NCBI GenBank assembly: GCA_014155875.1
Contig: JACEFZ010021368.1
Span: 680,001 to 744,000, forward strand
From: Cepaea nemoralis
Taxonomy: Eukaryota > Mollusca > Gastropoda > Stylommatophora > Helicidae
Reading direction: 5' to 3'
DNA length: 64,000 bases
The notes beneath the pieces are model-generated. The model was not told the origin of the DNA. It searched no databases and saw only the letters and a list, made by a program, of their open reading frames with translations. Shown one piece after another: positions 49,147 to 61,715 of the stretch (within the stretch, counting starts at the first letter, position 1; the number at the start of each line of letters is the position of its first letter). The position numbers and the translations under genes are program-made.

Positions 49147-49216
49147 ATTTATGAATTAGCATATTGAATAGTTTAAAGACACGCGTTAACGCATGACATC
49201 TGTTGTATTTATTTAG

Positions 49217-49431
49217 GTCTGACCTTGGCTGACATGGGCTGTCTAATCACATTGATCTGGACCAACATATGCTTCACCCCGGCTTTCATAGCAACTGACC
49301 TGCCGTTCGACCCCGTAGAGTTTCAATACCTAACAAGCGGGTGGCCTCACACAGCGTTTGCACGAGTAACTGCTTGGATTACTGCCATAATCACTCTGGA
49401 GAGATGTCTCTGTATTACTGCGCCCTTAAAG
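49217..49431 (+). CDS. Receptor gene 2, exon 2
   Basis: 215 nt between acceptor GTATTTATTTAG and donor AAAG|GTGTGT. It completes Gly69 and encodes through Lys140. The TM2 Asp (LTLADMG) and TM3 LERCLCI are as in gene 1, with 69 of 71 residues identical. Near-identity here contrasts with the diverged exon 1, which suggests constraint on the TM2-TM3 core or gene conversion. The exon lies only about 330 bases downstream of the tandem array and 70 bases after a SINE, yet its acceptor and flank remain intact. Confidence 0.88.
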
Positions 49432-49572
49432 GTGTGTTGTATACATTTTATTGCACGTGTATTTATATGAACATAATATGGCGTTATGATGTGAGGGCTA
49501 TTGCTTCTGAGTTCACAATTCTTGGCTTCCCTGTGGTTTTCTCCATATGTGCTTGAATGCGTGCAACCAACC

Positions 49573-50545
49573 TCTGCCTGCCTGCCTGCCTGCCTGCCGG
49601 CGAGCGTGCATGCGTATCTGCGAGCTTACGTGCGCTTGTGCCTGCGAGCGAGCGTGCGTGCATGCGTGCATGCCAGCGTGCCTGCGAGCCTGCCTGCGAG
49701 CATGCCTGCGAGTCTGCTTGCCTGCGAGCCTGCCTGCGGGCGAGCCTGCCTGCGTGTCTGCCTGCGAGCCTGACTGCGAGTCTGCCTGCCTCCCTGCCAG
49801 TCAGCCTTCCTGTCTGCCTGCACGCACGCACGCATGTACGTATGGACGGACGGACAGACGGACTTATGCACGCACGAACGCACGCATACATGCATATGTG
49901 TGTATGTATATGTGTGTATGTGTGTGTGTGCTGTGTGTGTGGTGTATGGTGTGTGGTGTGTGTGTATTCTTGTGTATGGTGTGTGTGGTGTGTGTATGGT
50001 GTGTGTGTGTGTGTGTGGCGTGTGTGACTGTGTGTCTGTGTGTATGGGTGTATGCGTGTATATGTGTATGTATATGTGTATGTATGTGTGTCTGTGTCTG
50101 TATGTGTGTGCGTGTGTGCGTGTCTGTGTGTGTAGGTGTGTGCGTATGTGCGATGTGCGTATGTAGGTAGTACGTATATATGTATGTACGTATGTGCGTA
50201 TGTATGTATATAGGTATGTACTGTATACGTATACACTATCCAGTGCCGTCCACCGGGCGCTGGAACGCAAATTATTCCTCCCCACGACGCTTGACGGCAG
50301 AAGTGGAAGATGATGATGATGATGATGACTGTATACGTATGTAGGTATGTAGGTATGTACGTATGTACGTATGTCCGTATGCATGTACAAGTATGTATGT
50401 ATGTATGTAGGTAGGTAGGTAGGTAGGTAGATATTTAGGTAGGTAGGTTGGTAAGCAGGTAGGTAGTAGTTAGGTAGGTAGCTAGGTAGGTAGGTTAGTA
50501 GGTATGTAGGTAGGGAGGTATGTAGGTAGGTAGGTAGGTATTATC
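49573..50545 (+). repeat. Complex microsatellite cluster in intron 2 of gene 2
   Basis: About 1 kb of TGCC/TGCG repeats, then GTGT-rich, GTAT-rich and finally GTAG repeats. A unique 100-base stretch interrupts it at about 50237-50330 and ends in (GAT)n. It creates long false frames on both strands. Nothing similar lies at this place in gene 1. Confidence 0.92.
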
Positions 50546-50649
50546 TCCATTGCATTATATCTGTTCTTTACAATAAAATTGCACTTGTAATGTTTGTGAC
50601 TTATTAAGTAATACTAGATAGAACTTGATATTCCGTTGGGTTATCTTTA

Positions 50650-51032
50650 TAGATGCCGTGGCGAAGTGGTTACGGTCGAAGTTCGTAATCCCGCATGTCC
50701 GCGTTCGAAACACAGCTGTTGACGATGTGGCAGCAGACACCTTTACGTTTTTATTTTTTTAATGAAATGGTTTAATCAGAGGAACTGAGGTAAACTGTGG
50801 ACATGTAAACAATATAAAATAACACAAAGTAATGCAGCTCTTGTATTGTTTCGCATTTCTGTTCTGTAAAGCAGCATTACTTTGAGTAATTTTATATTGT
50901 TTATGATATGGTATGGGTGTCGGTCTTTCAGAAAGCAATGGCAAACTACTGAACGTGACTTGTCAAGAGATCAGGAACAGTAAAATATGATGGGGTTGAC
51001 CACTGTGTCTTGTAAACGATATGCAACTAACT
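50650..51032 (+). mobile_element. SINE-2 copy with a hairpin insertion
   Basis: The head GCCGTGGCGAAGTGGTTACG carries the A box and GCGTTCGAAACAC the B box. The 3' domain resumes at about 50920 with GGTCTTTCAGAAAGCAATGG and ends GATATGCAACTAACTTTTAA. Between them, 50805-50903 is an inverted repeat: AAACAATATAAAATAACAC with AAAGTAATGC, and GCATTACTTTGAGTAATTTT with ATATTGTTT. This may be a small MITE-like insert. Confidence 0.7.
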
Positions 51033-51263
51033 TTTAACTTTATCCTTATAGATAGCTACTGGCCGACTAACTAACTTTCCCCCCTTTCAATGGCCAGTAG
51101 TTGTGTTGATCCACAGCTTTTCATGCAAAATATTTTACAGCTAACCTTTAGACAAAATATCTACAACTAGGATGCGTCTAGTAGTAGGACATGAGCCTGC
51201 CCAGGCTTTGTATAACTTTACTAATCACCCATTGTATACTGGACGTGTTGCGTGTGTTAGCCG

Positions 51264-51659
51264 TGGGCTGCGTGGTCTCGAGGTATGGTGTCCGCCTCGG
51301 GTGCTGGAGGTCCCGGGTTCATGCCCCGGTGAGGACCGGGATTTTGTTACGGGGACTTCTAGTAATAAAAATGTCCCCTGGTCTCTGGGTAGTAAGATCG
51401 GTCACCCGTGTGTATTTTTGCTCACGTAAAAAATCCCTTGGCAGTTGGGAATCGAAAAAGAGTAGCCTAACGGCGCTACCAAGGCAAAATTTCGAGTTAA
51501 AAATTTACCCAAAGTATTTTAGGATCCTCGTCGGTACTACGGAGTTCGTGCACTGAGCTGAGTTTCTCCAAACTAAAGTTTGAGTTAGGAGGAGAATGGA
51601 ACGCTTATGGGTTACACCCGTGTGTTATTATGTTGATCCATCGACTAAACTAAACTAAT
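51264..51659 (+). mobile_element. SINE-1 copy in intron 2 of gene 2
   Basis: Same family as 27467-27874. The head contains GTGGTCTCGAGGTATGGTG and GGGTTCATGCCCC, the body GTAGCCTAACGGCGCTACC, and the tail CGACTAAACTAAACTAA. It is absent at the same place in gene 1 (about 11060-11120), so it inserted after the duplication. Confidence 0.88.
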
Positions 51660-52369
51660 CCACCGCTGACTTACTAGGGCAGTCACAGCTTCATGACAAT
51701 GTTAACTGACCATCATCCCAGATTGTAAGCCAGAGAACGGTTATTCGAAAATATCTGTTCAAGTACAACTCAATTATCATGAGACATATTGATAACTATT
51801 AATCGGCCATTCAGAGAAGTGCATCTGTTACTTTGTCATTCGGAGACTATGGGTAATCACTGCTCGTTTATGCTCAGACATGTGGGGAACTACTACACAG
51901 TTATTCGGGACATATCGGCAACTGCATCTCACTTATCCTCAGACACATGCTATTCAAAGGCATATTGACAACTACTACTCTCTAACATCATGCCTATCAG
52001 CGTCACTGTCCTACTCCGCAAACAAAGTATAGGTGTTGATATCTTTGATCACGATCGTGCTAGCTTGCCATGTTAACTATATTAAAGTTCAGCAGTTTTC
52101 ATTACAGCATTATAATTTAATTTTCCTGTATGTACATTAACAATAAGAATATTTAATGTGTAACAACATAATAATATGCCTCGTGCATTTCTATCTATAA
52201 CAAGACAAACTGTAACAAAGACAGCAATAATATAAGTTAGCTTAATAAGCAAGTAAGACATCACCAGTGTTATTGTATGAAACAAAACGAAGCTACCTAA
52301 AATAAAGCTGAAAGTAAAAACTGATGTGTAATAAATAGATGACGGTAAGAAGAACTCTACTACAATGCA

Positions 52370-52895
<526 letters not shown>

Positions 52896-52977
52896 CAACT
52901 ATTAATATTACCATTGCGGTTACATATTTCATTAAATGCATGCTCTTTAGTTGCTCTCTTCTTTCTTTTCGCTATAG

Positions 52978-53586
52978 GTAAAAAATATTGTCACCTCACG
53001 GAGAGTTTCAGTCCTCGTGATCTGTGTCTTCATTGGCCTTCTGCTATGCTTATCTCCGATATATGTGGTTAACCGACTTGGCATGAAATTTTACCCACGC
53101 AAAAACAAGACTCTGATCGGTCTTATCACTACCAGTAACAAGCAGGAAGTGGAAAAGATTTCCTTCATCATCAACAACATTATATTTCCTAATAGTGCGT
53201 TTATCATTGTTATAATATGCACTCTCACGCTTGTAATGAAGTTACATAAATTAACGCAGTGGCGGAAAACATCTGTACACGCCGATATCATTTCTAACAG
53301 GAATCAGAAGGTTGCCAAAATGGTTGTCTTGATTTCATCAATCTTCATTATTTGTTTTTATCCTATTTGTTTACTGATTATAACAGCTGTGCTAGAACCA
53401 GAATTCGCTATAGATGGCAAATACAGAAACATTTTATTTGTATGTATAGCTGTTTGCTTCATTCTGGAGTCTATTAATTCATCGGTGAACATTTTCGTTT
53501 ACTATCACATGAGTAGTAAATATAAAGAAATAGTTCATACACTATTTGCGTTTAATATTCGTGGCTCAGTTAGTACAGTAAATTAG
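52978..53586 (+). CDS. Receptor gene 2, exon 3 (TM4 to C-terminus)
   Basis: Residues 141-342 after acceptor TTCGCTATAG, phase 0, ending at TAG. It opens VKNIVTSRRVSVLVICVF (TM4) and has the extracellular loop with NKT glycosylation. TM5 follows (ISFIINNIIFPNSAF), then the basic loop NRNQKVAKM and TM6 (IICFYPICLLII). TM7 reads ESINSSVNIFVYYHMSSKYK. The tail differs from gene 1: VHTLFAFNIRGSVSTVN, eight residues longer because the gene 1 stop lies earlier. No disruption, so the protein is predicted functional if the 24.1 kb first intron is spliced out. Same family call and caveats as gene 1. Confidence 0.88.
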   Translation, partial: VKNIVTSRRVSVLVICVFIGLLLCLSPIYVVNRLGMKFYPRKNKTLIGLITTSNKQEVEKISFIINNIIFPNSAFIIVIICTLTLVMKLHKLTQWRKTSVHADIISNRNQKVAKMVVLISSIFIICFYPICLLIITAVLEPEFAIDGKYRNILFVCIAVCFILESINSSVNIFVYYHMSSKYKEIVHTLFAFNIRGSVSTVN

Positions 53587-53764
53587 AATATTCTATTTGA
53601 TTCCATTTAGCGTATGGTATAAATGGTGCCTGCCCCATATGTTAGACCACTCCTAACGTGATGAGTGATTGTTACATGTTGAATCAGTCATTCACGTCCC
53701 CAGTCCACCACATCCTTCTCAATACTTAAAATTTGAACAGAGACCATCTTGATAGCGGGGATAT

Positions 53765-56700
53765 TAATAACTTCGAACATTCTAGAATCTGGCGGGGAAG
53801 GGTAAAGGCGCATGCCCGTCTTTGATTGGCTAATACTCGGGGGGGGGGGGGGGACAACGATATCCAATAGGCCAAATTCAAAATCTGGTAGTCGAAACTC
53901 GGATTCCACCCGGAGCAGTCGCTATCTGTGATGTGGTGATTATAACGCCCTAGGGATTCCGTAATATATTGTTCTCTGGATAACAGGTACCACTTTAAAA
54001 CATATTTAAATGTGTGGATACCTAGTGAGCGAAAGAGAAGAATATAAGAGTATTTTATGAAGAAAATGTGAAAATGAAATCAGAACTTCATTGTGAAAGT
54101 ATTCTGAATACTGCTTCTTCAACCTGTCAGGTCTCCCACGCTGTATACTCCAATTGCCTATCATTCCCCTGTTGTGACTGATTGCGTGTGCTTGATGACT
54201 GTAAATCACACTCAATGCATATTAGCAAACCTTAGAGCATTCTGGATTCTCATATGAATGCCTATCATCGCCTACTCGTGATCAAACGGTGGTAATGCTT
54301 TTGTGAATCTACGTCTGTGATCAGAATGTGTGGTGTAACATGTAACATTTCCTTTGTAAATGCTGAGAATGTTGAAGTGAGTGAGTTGGTGATTTTATAA
54401 GTAGCCTCTCACATTAGTAGAAGGAAAGATGCTTCAATATCCATACGCAGGCAGGACGTGTATTGCACGCCAAAATTACCAAGTTTCTGTGATGTCTGGT
54501 GGCCAAGATTACGCTCAGGAGAATTAATACAATTTCTCTCTGAAGTACTACACTAGTACCTTTGCTGTTGGTGGGTTCATATGAACTAAGTTCCTAAAAG
54601 GACAATGTGTGTTCGAAGCCGTGTCTTAGTTGGCTGAATATATTGTATGGCTCATGTAAATTTACAGGGAAAAACATGTTTTTCCATATGTGCTTTGTTA
54701 CATATGTGAACAATTGCTTATGCAATTTTGCTTCTTTTTACCTACTGTAGTAGATATGGACATCACTCAGTGGAGGAAAGAGCACATGATGATGGTGATG
54801 ATATGATGTACTTGTGAGCCCAGTCTAGCCTGAAAGGGGTGAGGTCTGGCACTGCTGTGTGAGTATGTATGGAATAAGACATTCATGTACCAACATAACA
54901 CCCATTGGAATTGATGTTTGGTCTGCTAATTGGTTATTTGCCATTAGTTTAATACTATTGCATATTGCAGTGTAAATTATGCCTATCTTCCATCTGCCTC
55001 ACAATGCCTGCTCATGTTGCTATTTCACAATGCTTGCTCATGTTGCTATTTCACAAGGCTTGCTCATGATGCTTGTCTTACAATGCCTGCTTCATAGTGC
55101 CTGCTTTACTGTGTCTGTTCCTCATTGTGCCCAGGTATACAGTGGTTAAAATATGTGAGAACCTAGACAGATAAAATGCTTGTAATTGTGTAAGGCTACC
55201 CCTGTCTCAGCATATGGGCTTGTGACTACCACAAATAAAGGTGAATAATGAAAAAGTATCACCCACAGTCCATCAGAAGTGGAATCCACTCCATCACCAA
55301 TATTGGGGTTTTGGTGTCTGGGTAACATCCCTCCCCCTTACTCCCTATTTCCATCTGTGTATGTGATGTTTGATATAACATTGTCTTTGAACCTATGTAA
55401 AGCGAATGTTGTACCTTTTATATATCAACAGAGAACAGGGATGGTGGAGAGGCCCTCTTCTTCATGGGGACATACAAATGAAAGTCCCTACTTCAGGATT
55501 ACAACTCCTTGGAAAATGTGGAAACTATAATATAACAGTACCCACAATGTCTTCAGGAAAATACCAGCATAAATCTGCATCAATATTGGTCAAAGCTGAT
55601 GGCACTGAAAGGGTCTCAATTTAAACCCAACCACAGGAAGGATCCCTTTGTGTTCGCAGAGTAGATGGAAGAATAGACGGGTGAATGGTAGATGGATGAA
55701 TCCAGAACCAATGCCAAGGATCAGTCTAGGAGTGTAGTAGGGAATCGACACTTTGTCAGAGTTTGGTTAGCTTCCCCGAATTGGTTTGTCCTAGAGTCGA
55801 CATATGTACTCCGATATGATTACAACAATTTCACAGTGGACTACCGACCCTCTGCCTCCAGCAAATATCTAAGTCCTAGACGTTCTTGGACGTCCTCTCA
55901 GAATCCACATCCATACCACCAAACCAAAAATGAACATAGTCCACATTTGACTCATTCATTTTCATACGGAGTAACCTCCTGGACTCAGTTGTCTCAGACA
56001 GGACATGACCATGATGACTGCTGTGAACTTGAGACTTGCATTATTTTCCTTGGGAGAATGTGATCCCAACTTAAACTGTACATTCAATGAAACTTGGATT
56101 AATTCAAACTTACAAGCAGGAACCAGAATCCTGTATTTTATCCTCATTCAGAAAACGTTGGGAGAGACATGTGTCGTATAAGGCTGCTGTATAGTGGAGT
56201 TATCTTTCTACTGACTGGATGGTATGCAGACTATAGGTATTGTTTAACCCCCAGTCGCCAGCTTCTCGGCCAGTCTACTCACCATTGAGAGGCCATGATT
56301 ATCTGTTCATAGACTTCACAGGAGGGATTGGACTTATATGGGAACCGTCATGGGAAAGCTGCAACCTGGGACCTTCCCAACACCACTTCAGGTGATAACA
56401 GGATGACTACGGACCAGAATAGCAGTGTGTCCCTATGTCTGCCCCATTTTAGAAAGTCCACCAGTGTTTTACTCTCAGTGACAGTTGAAAGGATAATTCA
56501 TGATGTACTTAAGTTGTGGTGTAGGAGGAGTTATAGATTAGAGATGTGGATGGAGGAGAGTTGGAGAGTTTTGAGATTGGGTGTCTGTTGGTGGGTTTTT
56601 AGAGGATGTACTCATTTTTCCATTTTCATACTCACATTGCATATGATTGTTGTTCGAGGTGTAATGATTGAGATGGAACATGGGTCTTCACTCGACCCCT

Positions 56701-57465
56701 ACAGTCAGCTCAATAAAAGATTGTGTTGAGAACAGTGTTGAAGTACATGTCCATGTAATGTCCTGGTCAGCTGGTGTGAAGTACATTATTATGTAAATGT
56801 CCTGTCCAGCTGTTGTCAAGTACAATTCCTGGTGCATGTCTTGTTCAACTGTTGTTGATGTCAGTGAATATGTGAAGGTTCTGTAGAAATGTTGTCCAGT
56901 ATCTCTCATGATGTATGTCTTGTTCAATTGTTGGTGTAAACATTTCCATTGTGAATGTATGTCCAACTTTTGTCAAGAACCTGTCATGTAGATGTCTTAT
57001 TCAACAGGTGTTAAGTACAGTTATTGTTGAGTTTATGTCTACTACTGTTGAATCCTAAAGTCCTAATGTCTAATGGTACAACTGACATATGTCACTTTAA
57101 CACAATATAATTCAGGGGAGATCTAATGTGGCGGACTGAAAGCACACTGACAACATTATGGTGAGAGAACTAATTCCTCGGTTGTACAGGGGCAAATAGT
57201 CCAGATCTCCTTATGGCCTTTGAGGGGACCTTTTCCTTCTTTTATAAATTTTCTGTGTAGATACTTGGGCTTAGGTCTAAGATGCACAGTGGGGGTTCTG
57301 AGCCAGGAAAACTGGTTCCTCAAAAGGGCTAAGCGGGAATGATTATCTATCTCATTTGAGATTCCTCTAGACAAAAGCTTGCCAAATCATACCCTTTATC
57401 TTGTCTATCTATTATACAAGATATATTTACAGAGACCACTTCTAATTGGGACCTCTGTCTTCTCT
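53765..57465 (+). repeat. Segmental duplication, 3' flank of receptor copy B
   Basis: Colinear with 15820-18775 but longer, with indels. Starts about 180 bases after the gene 2 stop. It contains a G14 run near 53840, a CTGCTCATGTTGCTATTTCA repeat at 55005-55060, and loose repeats of a GTCCTGTCCAGCTGTTG type at 56730-57010. The frame at 55692-56063 is not preserved in the other copy, so I do not call a gene. Confidence 0.75.
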
Positions 57466-57589
57466 TAACTTTCCACAGTGATGTCGTCAATATTTTGCCT
57501 GCTGTCTTTACCTCCCAGGTGTGTTTCTGAACTCAGTTAGACTGTTTCGATAAGAGAGCTGATTCCATATGAAATAAATCAGATTGTGG

Positions 57590-57680
57590 CCTATACAGTT
57601 ATTCGAACGCATAACCACATTGCGGGCACATATCATTGCATAGCACTGTGCTACAGCGGCTGTCAGATGTCAATTAGGTT
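57590..57680 (-). mobile_element. tRNA-like SINE head, degenerate
   Basis: - strand GCCGCTGTAGCACAGTGCTA (A-box side) and ATGCGTTCGAATAACTG (B-box side). Related to the head at 12905-13012. Confidence 0.45.
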
Positions 57681-58058
57681 CCTCTAGTCAATCGGAATTG
57701 TTCTCAAGTGGTTTATAAGTCATCATAACTCATACTAATGTTTGAAACTGGACCTATGATTACACCAACGCGTGCAGTGTTGACAAAGCACATAACATCA
57801 ATTTGGTAAGAAGAAACATAATATGTGTATGTAAACGTATGTAGAATGTTAATGGTTTGCCATTTCTCCTTTGTGTCTATTCTGTCTAAAATTACAGTTA
57901 TGGATAATTGATCTGCTTTGTGAAAGTGTTTTATTATTATTATTATAATTATTTTGTTTATTGATGTAGACAATATATGGCACAGTTGCAGGTTGTTACA
58001 TTGAATACTGATTTTGTCATGCACAGAAAGAATTAAGTATGGCTAATAATCATAATCC

Positions 58059-58276
58059 GGTCTCTGTGCAAAGGCGTTACGGGTGCAGTTCGTAATTCCG
58101 TTTACCTGCGTTCAAAACACAGCTGCAACCGATTTGGTAGCAGACCATGTCGCGCTGGGATTTAACGTGTTGGTATGCGAGCCAGTCGTTCAGAAAGCAA
58201 TAGCAACCTAATGAAGGTAAACTTGTCAAGAAATCAACAACAGCAGTGCTGGTGTTGAAAGCGAAGTCCTGTAAAT
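58059..58276 (+). mobile_element. SINE-2 copy
   Basis: The head has a GGTGCAGTTCGTAATTCCG block and B-box-like TGCGTTCAAAACAC, then CAGCTGCAACC and TTTGGTAGCAGACC. The 3' domain has CGTTCAGAAAGCAATAGC and GCTGGTGTTGAAAGC. It is cut at AAGTCCTGTAAA, where the LINE-E end begins. Confidence 0.7.
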
Positions 58277-58436
58277 CAATCAATCTATCATGTGCCATGC
58301 CGGAAAGCGTGGGCGGTCATGACTCGCCATTTCACTCGATCACCAGTGTCGTGGATCAGCTCAGTGTTCCTGTCTCGTCCATGCCATGTAGCCAAGCCAT
58401 CCAGGTATTTTCCTCTCTTGTGCCATTTGTGATCAC
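58277..58436 (-). mobile_element. LINE-E 3' end between SINE-2 pieces
   Basis: - strand GKYLDGLATWHGRDRNTEL, then DRVKWRVMTAHAFRHGT and stop, with an (ATTG)n-type tail at 58276-58290. Only about 45 codons remain. A SINE-2 piece in the opposite orientation follows at 58437. Confidence 0.75.
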
Positions 58437-58565
58437 TTGACAAGTTTACGTTCAGTTTTTTGTCATTGCTTTCTGAACAACTGGCACCCATACAATTTCG
58501 TAAAAAACTAACGCCAGGTGGTCTGCTGTCAAATCGCCCGTAGCTGTCATCAAGTATTACTTAAA
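58437..58565 (-). mobile_element. SINE-2 fragment, reverse strand
   Basis: The reverse complement reads ACAGCTACGGGCGATTTG, GACAGCAGACCACCTGG, TTGTTCAGAAAGCAATGACA and GTAAACTTGTCAAG. It matches the middle of SINE-2 and faces the + copy at 58059-58276. Confidence 0.65.
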
Positions 58566-58715
58566 GCACATACACAATAAATTAATACAACTCCTAACGA
58601 GTCCCTATCTCGGGAAGTCTAAACATCTGATGGGCAGTGGCATGGACAGGTTGTCCGTGACTAGAGCTGCCAACAAACAACAGAATATAGGCTGTCACTA
58701 ATCATTCTAATTCTT

Positions 58716-59096
58716 AGTTTAGTTTAGTCGATGGATTAGCATCACGGCACACGGGTCCAATCAATAAGTGCTCCATTCTCCTCCTATCTCAAACCTGAGT
58801 CTGGAGAAACTCAGTTCAGTGCACGAACTCAGTAGCACCGGCGAGGATCCTGAAATACGTTGGGTAGATTTTTAATTCGAAATTTTGCCCGGGCAGCGCC
58901 GTTAGGCTACTCTTTTTCGATTTCCAACTGCTAAGGGATCTTTTACGTGCGCAACAATACACACGGGCGTCCGATCTCACTACCCAGAGACCAGGGGAAA
59001 TTTTATTAAAAATATCCCGGTCATCATCGGGGCTTGAACCCGGGACCTCCAGCACTCAAGGCGGACACCATACCTCGAGACAACGCAGCCCCCTAC
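58716..59096 (-). mobile_element. SINE-1 copy with perfect target-site duplication
   Basis: On the - strand GGGGGCTGCGTTGTCTCGAG and GGGTTCAAGCCCC carry the A- and B-box regions. The tail GACTAAACTAAACTAA lies at the left. It is flanked by CATTCTAATTCTT at 58703-58715 and again at 59097-59109, a perfect 13-base target duplication. Confidence 0.92.
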
Positions 59097-59499
59097 CATT
59101 CTAATTCTTCTGACCACAATGGAGTCGAGGATGTATGGGTGACAGCATTGAAGCCATGCTTCTCTAACAACTTTATCAGTCTTAAAACTGAAAGCCAGTT
59201 AATCAACTAATTCTCTGGGATGCATCGATCAAGTGAGAATCAATAAGTTGTAGATGCAACTTCCCTCTGTATATTACTATTTGGCTGTTTGTCCATCTTT
59301 GGCCACACATTTCTTATGTGGCACTTTAAACAGCTGAATTAGACTCATTTTGTGAAGAAATAGAGCCCTTTTCATAACGCACTGTCAGTGCTCAGGAGAA
59401 TTATAACATCGTGTATACGCATGTGTGTTAAGAAAATGAAATCAGAAATCAGAAATGAAGAAATCAGGAATAAAGTTGTGGTTATAGCAGCGCTAGATT

Positions 59500-59757
59500 T
59501 TATTAGAAGACAGGTAAAATGATAAGGCCATGTAACTATGTTACCAACTAACAGTATTCCGCAATACGCAATGATGTACAGACCAGATAGAAGCAGAGGC
59601 AGAGATCGACCACGTAAACGATGGACAGAGGGAATAGCAGAGTCCACAGGAATATCGATAAATGAAGCCCATACGCGGGAACTCTTCCGCTGTTTATACT
59701 TCGCCTCGACACCTCAAGTTACAAGAAGAAAAATATGAGATGAGATGAGATGATGAG
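59500..59757 (+). mobile_element. LINE 3' end, unrelated to LINE-E
   Basis: The frame gives MLPTNSIPQYAMMYRP, then RSRGRDRPRKRWTEGIAES, the basic C-terminal region common to non-LTR RT proteins. It ends RRKI-stop, followed by a (GATGA)n tail at 59737-59757. No RT motif remains. Confidence 0.6.
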
Positions 59758-60143
59758 TGGTGGTATTTACAAACATCGAAGTAATGTACACTATCATTTT
59801 GGGAAATTAAAAGACAAAATATGATTAAGAACAACGTGTGTTGTTATCTGGTAACTATAATTTAGGCACTTTAAGGATCTCAGCTCAGATCTCCCATGTG
59901 GTTTGATCATGCGGTTTCTCTGATTGCATTAGAAGCCCGAGCCAAGAATCCTGAAGAAAACATAATGGCCACTGAGCAGTTTATAATAATCTTTGCCTGT
60001 TGTATATTCACACCACCTGTCGTATTATATATGTGTCGTCTCTGGGGTGAGGGGAATCAACACCAACATTCTTTTAACCCCATAACAATATCTTGAGGAT
60101 TTTCTGGATTTCTGTCCACAACACCCCGTCAGTCCCTGGATCA

Positions 60144-60214
<71 letters not shown>

Positions 60215-61337
60215 TACTGAACCAAGCCCCCTCTCATTCTTCCCCCCCCCCCCCCCAAAAAAAAAAACGCACTACACAACACTGGCTCTAACAAAAACAA
60301 CAAATTATGTTTAATAGAGAAAAGTGTCATGTAGTGTGCAAAAGTGTATGAGTAGAATGTCTGTCGTATAATCTAGTGTGTACGCAGAGTCAGACCGAAT
60401 AGCTCAGGAGCAAAGTCTATTTCATCACTGTACTGGCCACACAACAGCACCATATATTATGGACAGAAGACCTCACCCAAATGACGTGTCTCTCAGGCCA
60501 AGTGTCGACTTCCTCCGATAGCTCTTGGACAATCCAGATGCTTGGTCATCAATAGTGGAAACAGTCCAATATTGATCATCAATCTAACACACACAGTGTA
60601 ACTACTCTGTTCATAAATGTTCTGTGATCAGAGAATCCTAAAACTGTCACTTTGGAAAACTAAATGTTAGTATTTAATTGTTCATAGGAATTCCCCAATT
60701 GTTACACACACTGTTAATTGGTAATGATAGGAATTCACCAATTGTAAATCAAAATGTTAATTTTCTAAGTATTTATATATATACAGTATGCCGCCTTACA
60801 AACACTTATAGCACTCAGCCAATTACACAAGCCCTACACTTGATTACTCGCTATCTTCACTAGCACTCTCGCAAAACCTATACACTCGCTCAAGAACACA
60901 AAACGTCCTTCCTCTAAAACTGTCTGAGTCCCGTCTGACGTTTTCAAGCTGGTCGGTTCGTCTCGTGGTACTGGACCAAGTGTCTCTCGTGACAACCCGG
61001 ACTGTCTCAACAGTCACGTAGTGCGTTAGTCCGCCCGTGTTGTGTTGGGTCGTTCAGTGTAATGCCTTCTGGTCAGTTCAGGACATCGTCCCGTGAACAT
61101 ATGTCCCCTCATATCACTAGGTCTTGTCCTTTCGGTGTCCTGTCTATGACATCCCTGTGTCCCCACTGATGTCCTGTCTCTAATCTCTCTACCGTCCTGT
61201 AGATGTCCTGTTTTATGACATCCCTGTGCCCTTATCCATGTCCTGTTTATCGTTATCTATGTAGTTCTTAACTCTATTCGGTCCCTTGTCCTCTCTATGT
61301 CCTGTCCATATTCCCCCAACACTCTGACACTTGGACA
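59758..61337. other. Intergenic with CT microsatellite
   Basis: (CT)n at about 60146-60211, then a C16-A10 run near 60244-60270. A loose repetition of TGTCCTGTCTATGACATCCC occurs at 61130-61250. No gene recognised. Confidence 0.6.
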
Positions 61338-61715
61338 ATGAGCAATCAAGCTGAAAAACATCTGATGGCGGTAGAAATGTGTTTTCTGAGGAGAATGCAA
61401 AGAATTCAATGGACACACCGAAAAACAAATGACCAAGTACTACAGGAAACAAATGAAAACCGTAAATTGATTAGAGAATTTAGACGTGGACTGTCAAAAT
61501 ATTTTGGACATGTTATGAATAGAAATGAATTGGAGAACTTTGTGAGAACGGGCAGGATCGAAGGGAACAGACCAAGGGGAAGAGCGAGAAGTAAATACCT
61601 GGATGCTTAGCCACATGGCTTGGTCGAGACTGGAACACTGTGCTGATCCACGACACAGATGATCGAGTGAAATGGCGAGTCATGACCACCCACGCTTTCC
61701 GGCATGGCCCATGAT
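61338..61715 (+). mobile_element. LINE-E 3' part, best preserved end
   Basis: The frame starts at SNQAEKHLMAVEMCFLRRMQ (equivalent to SSQAEKHLMAVEMWFLKKMQ at 13239-14018). It continues with SKYFGHVMNRNELENFVRTG and RGRARSKYLDA, then shifts frame near 61608 to give LATWLGRDWNTVLIHDTDDR and HAFRHGP. A GATAGATCG-type tail follows. 5'-truncated, dead. Confidence 0.8.

Noticed and set aside
49484..50390. 250-residue His/Thr/Tyr-rich frames on the - strand
   Set aside because: They are translations of a 1 kb simple-repeat cluster, with no codon-level structure.
55692..56063. 123-residue frame in the 3' flank of gene 2
   Set aside because: Not preserved in the paralogous flank at 15.8-18.8 kb and without recognisable domains.
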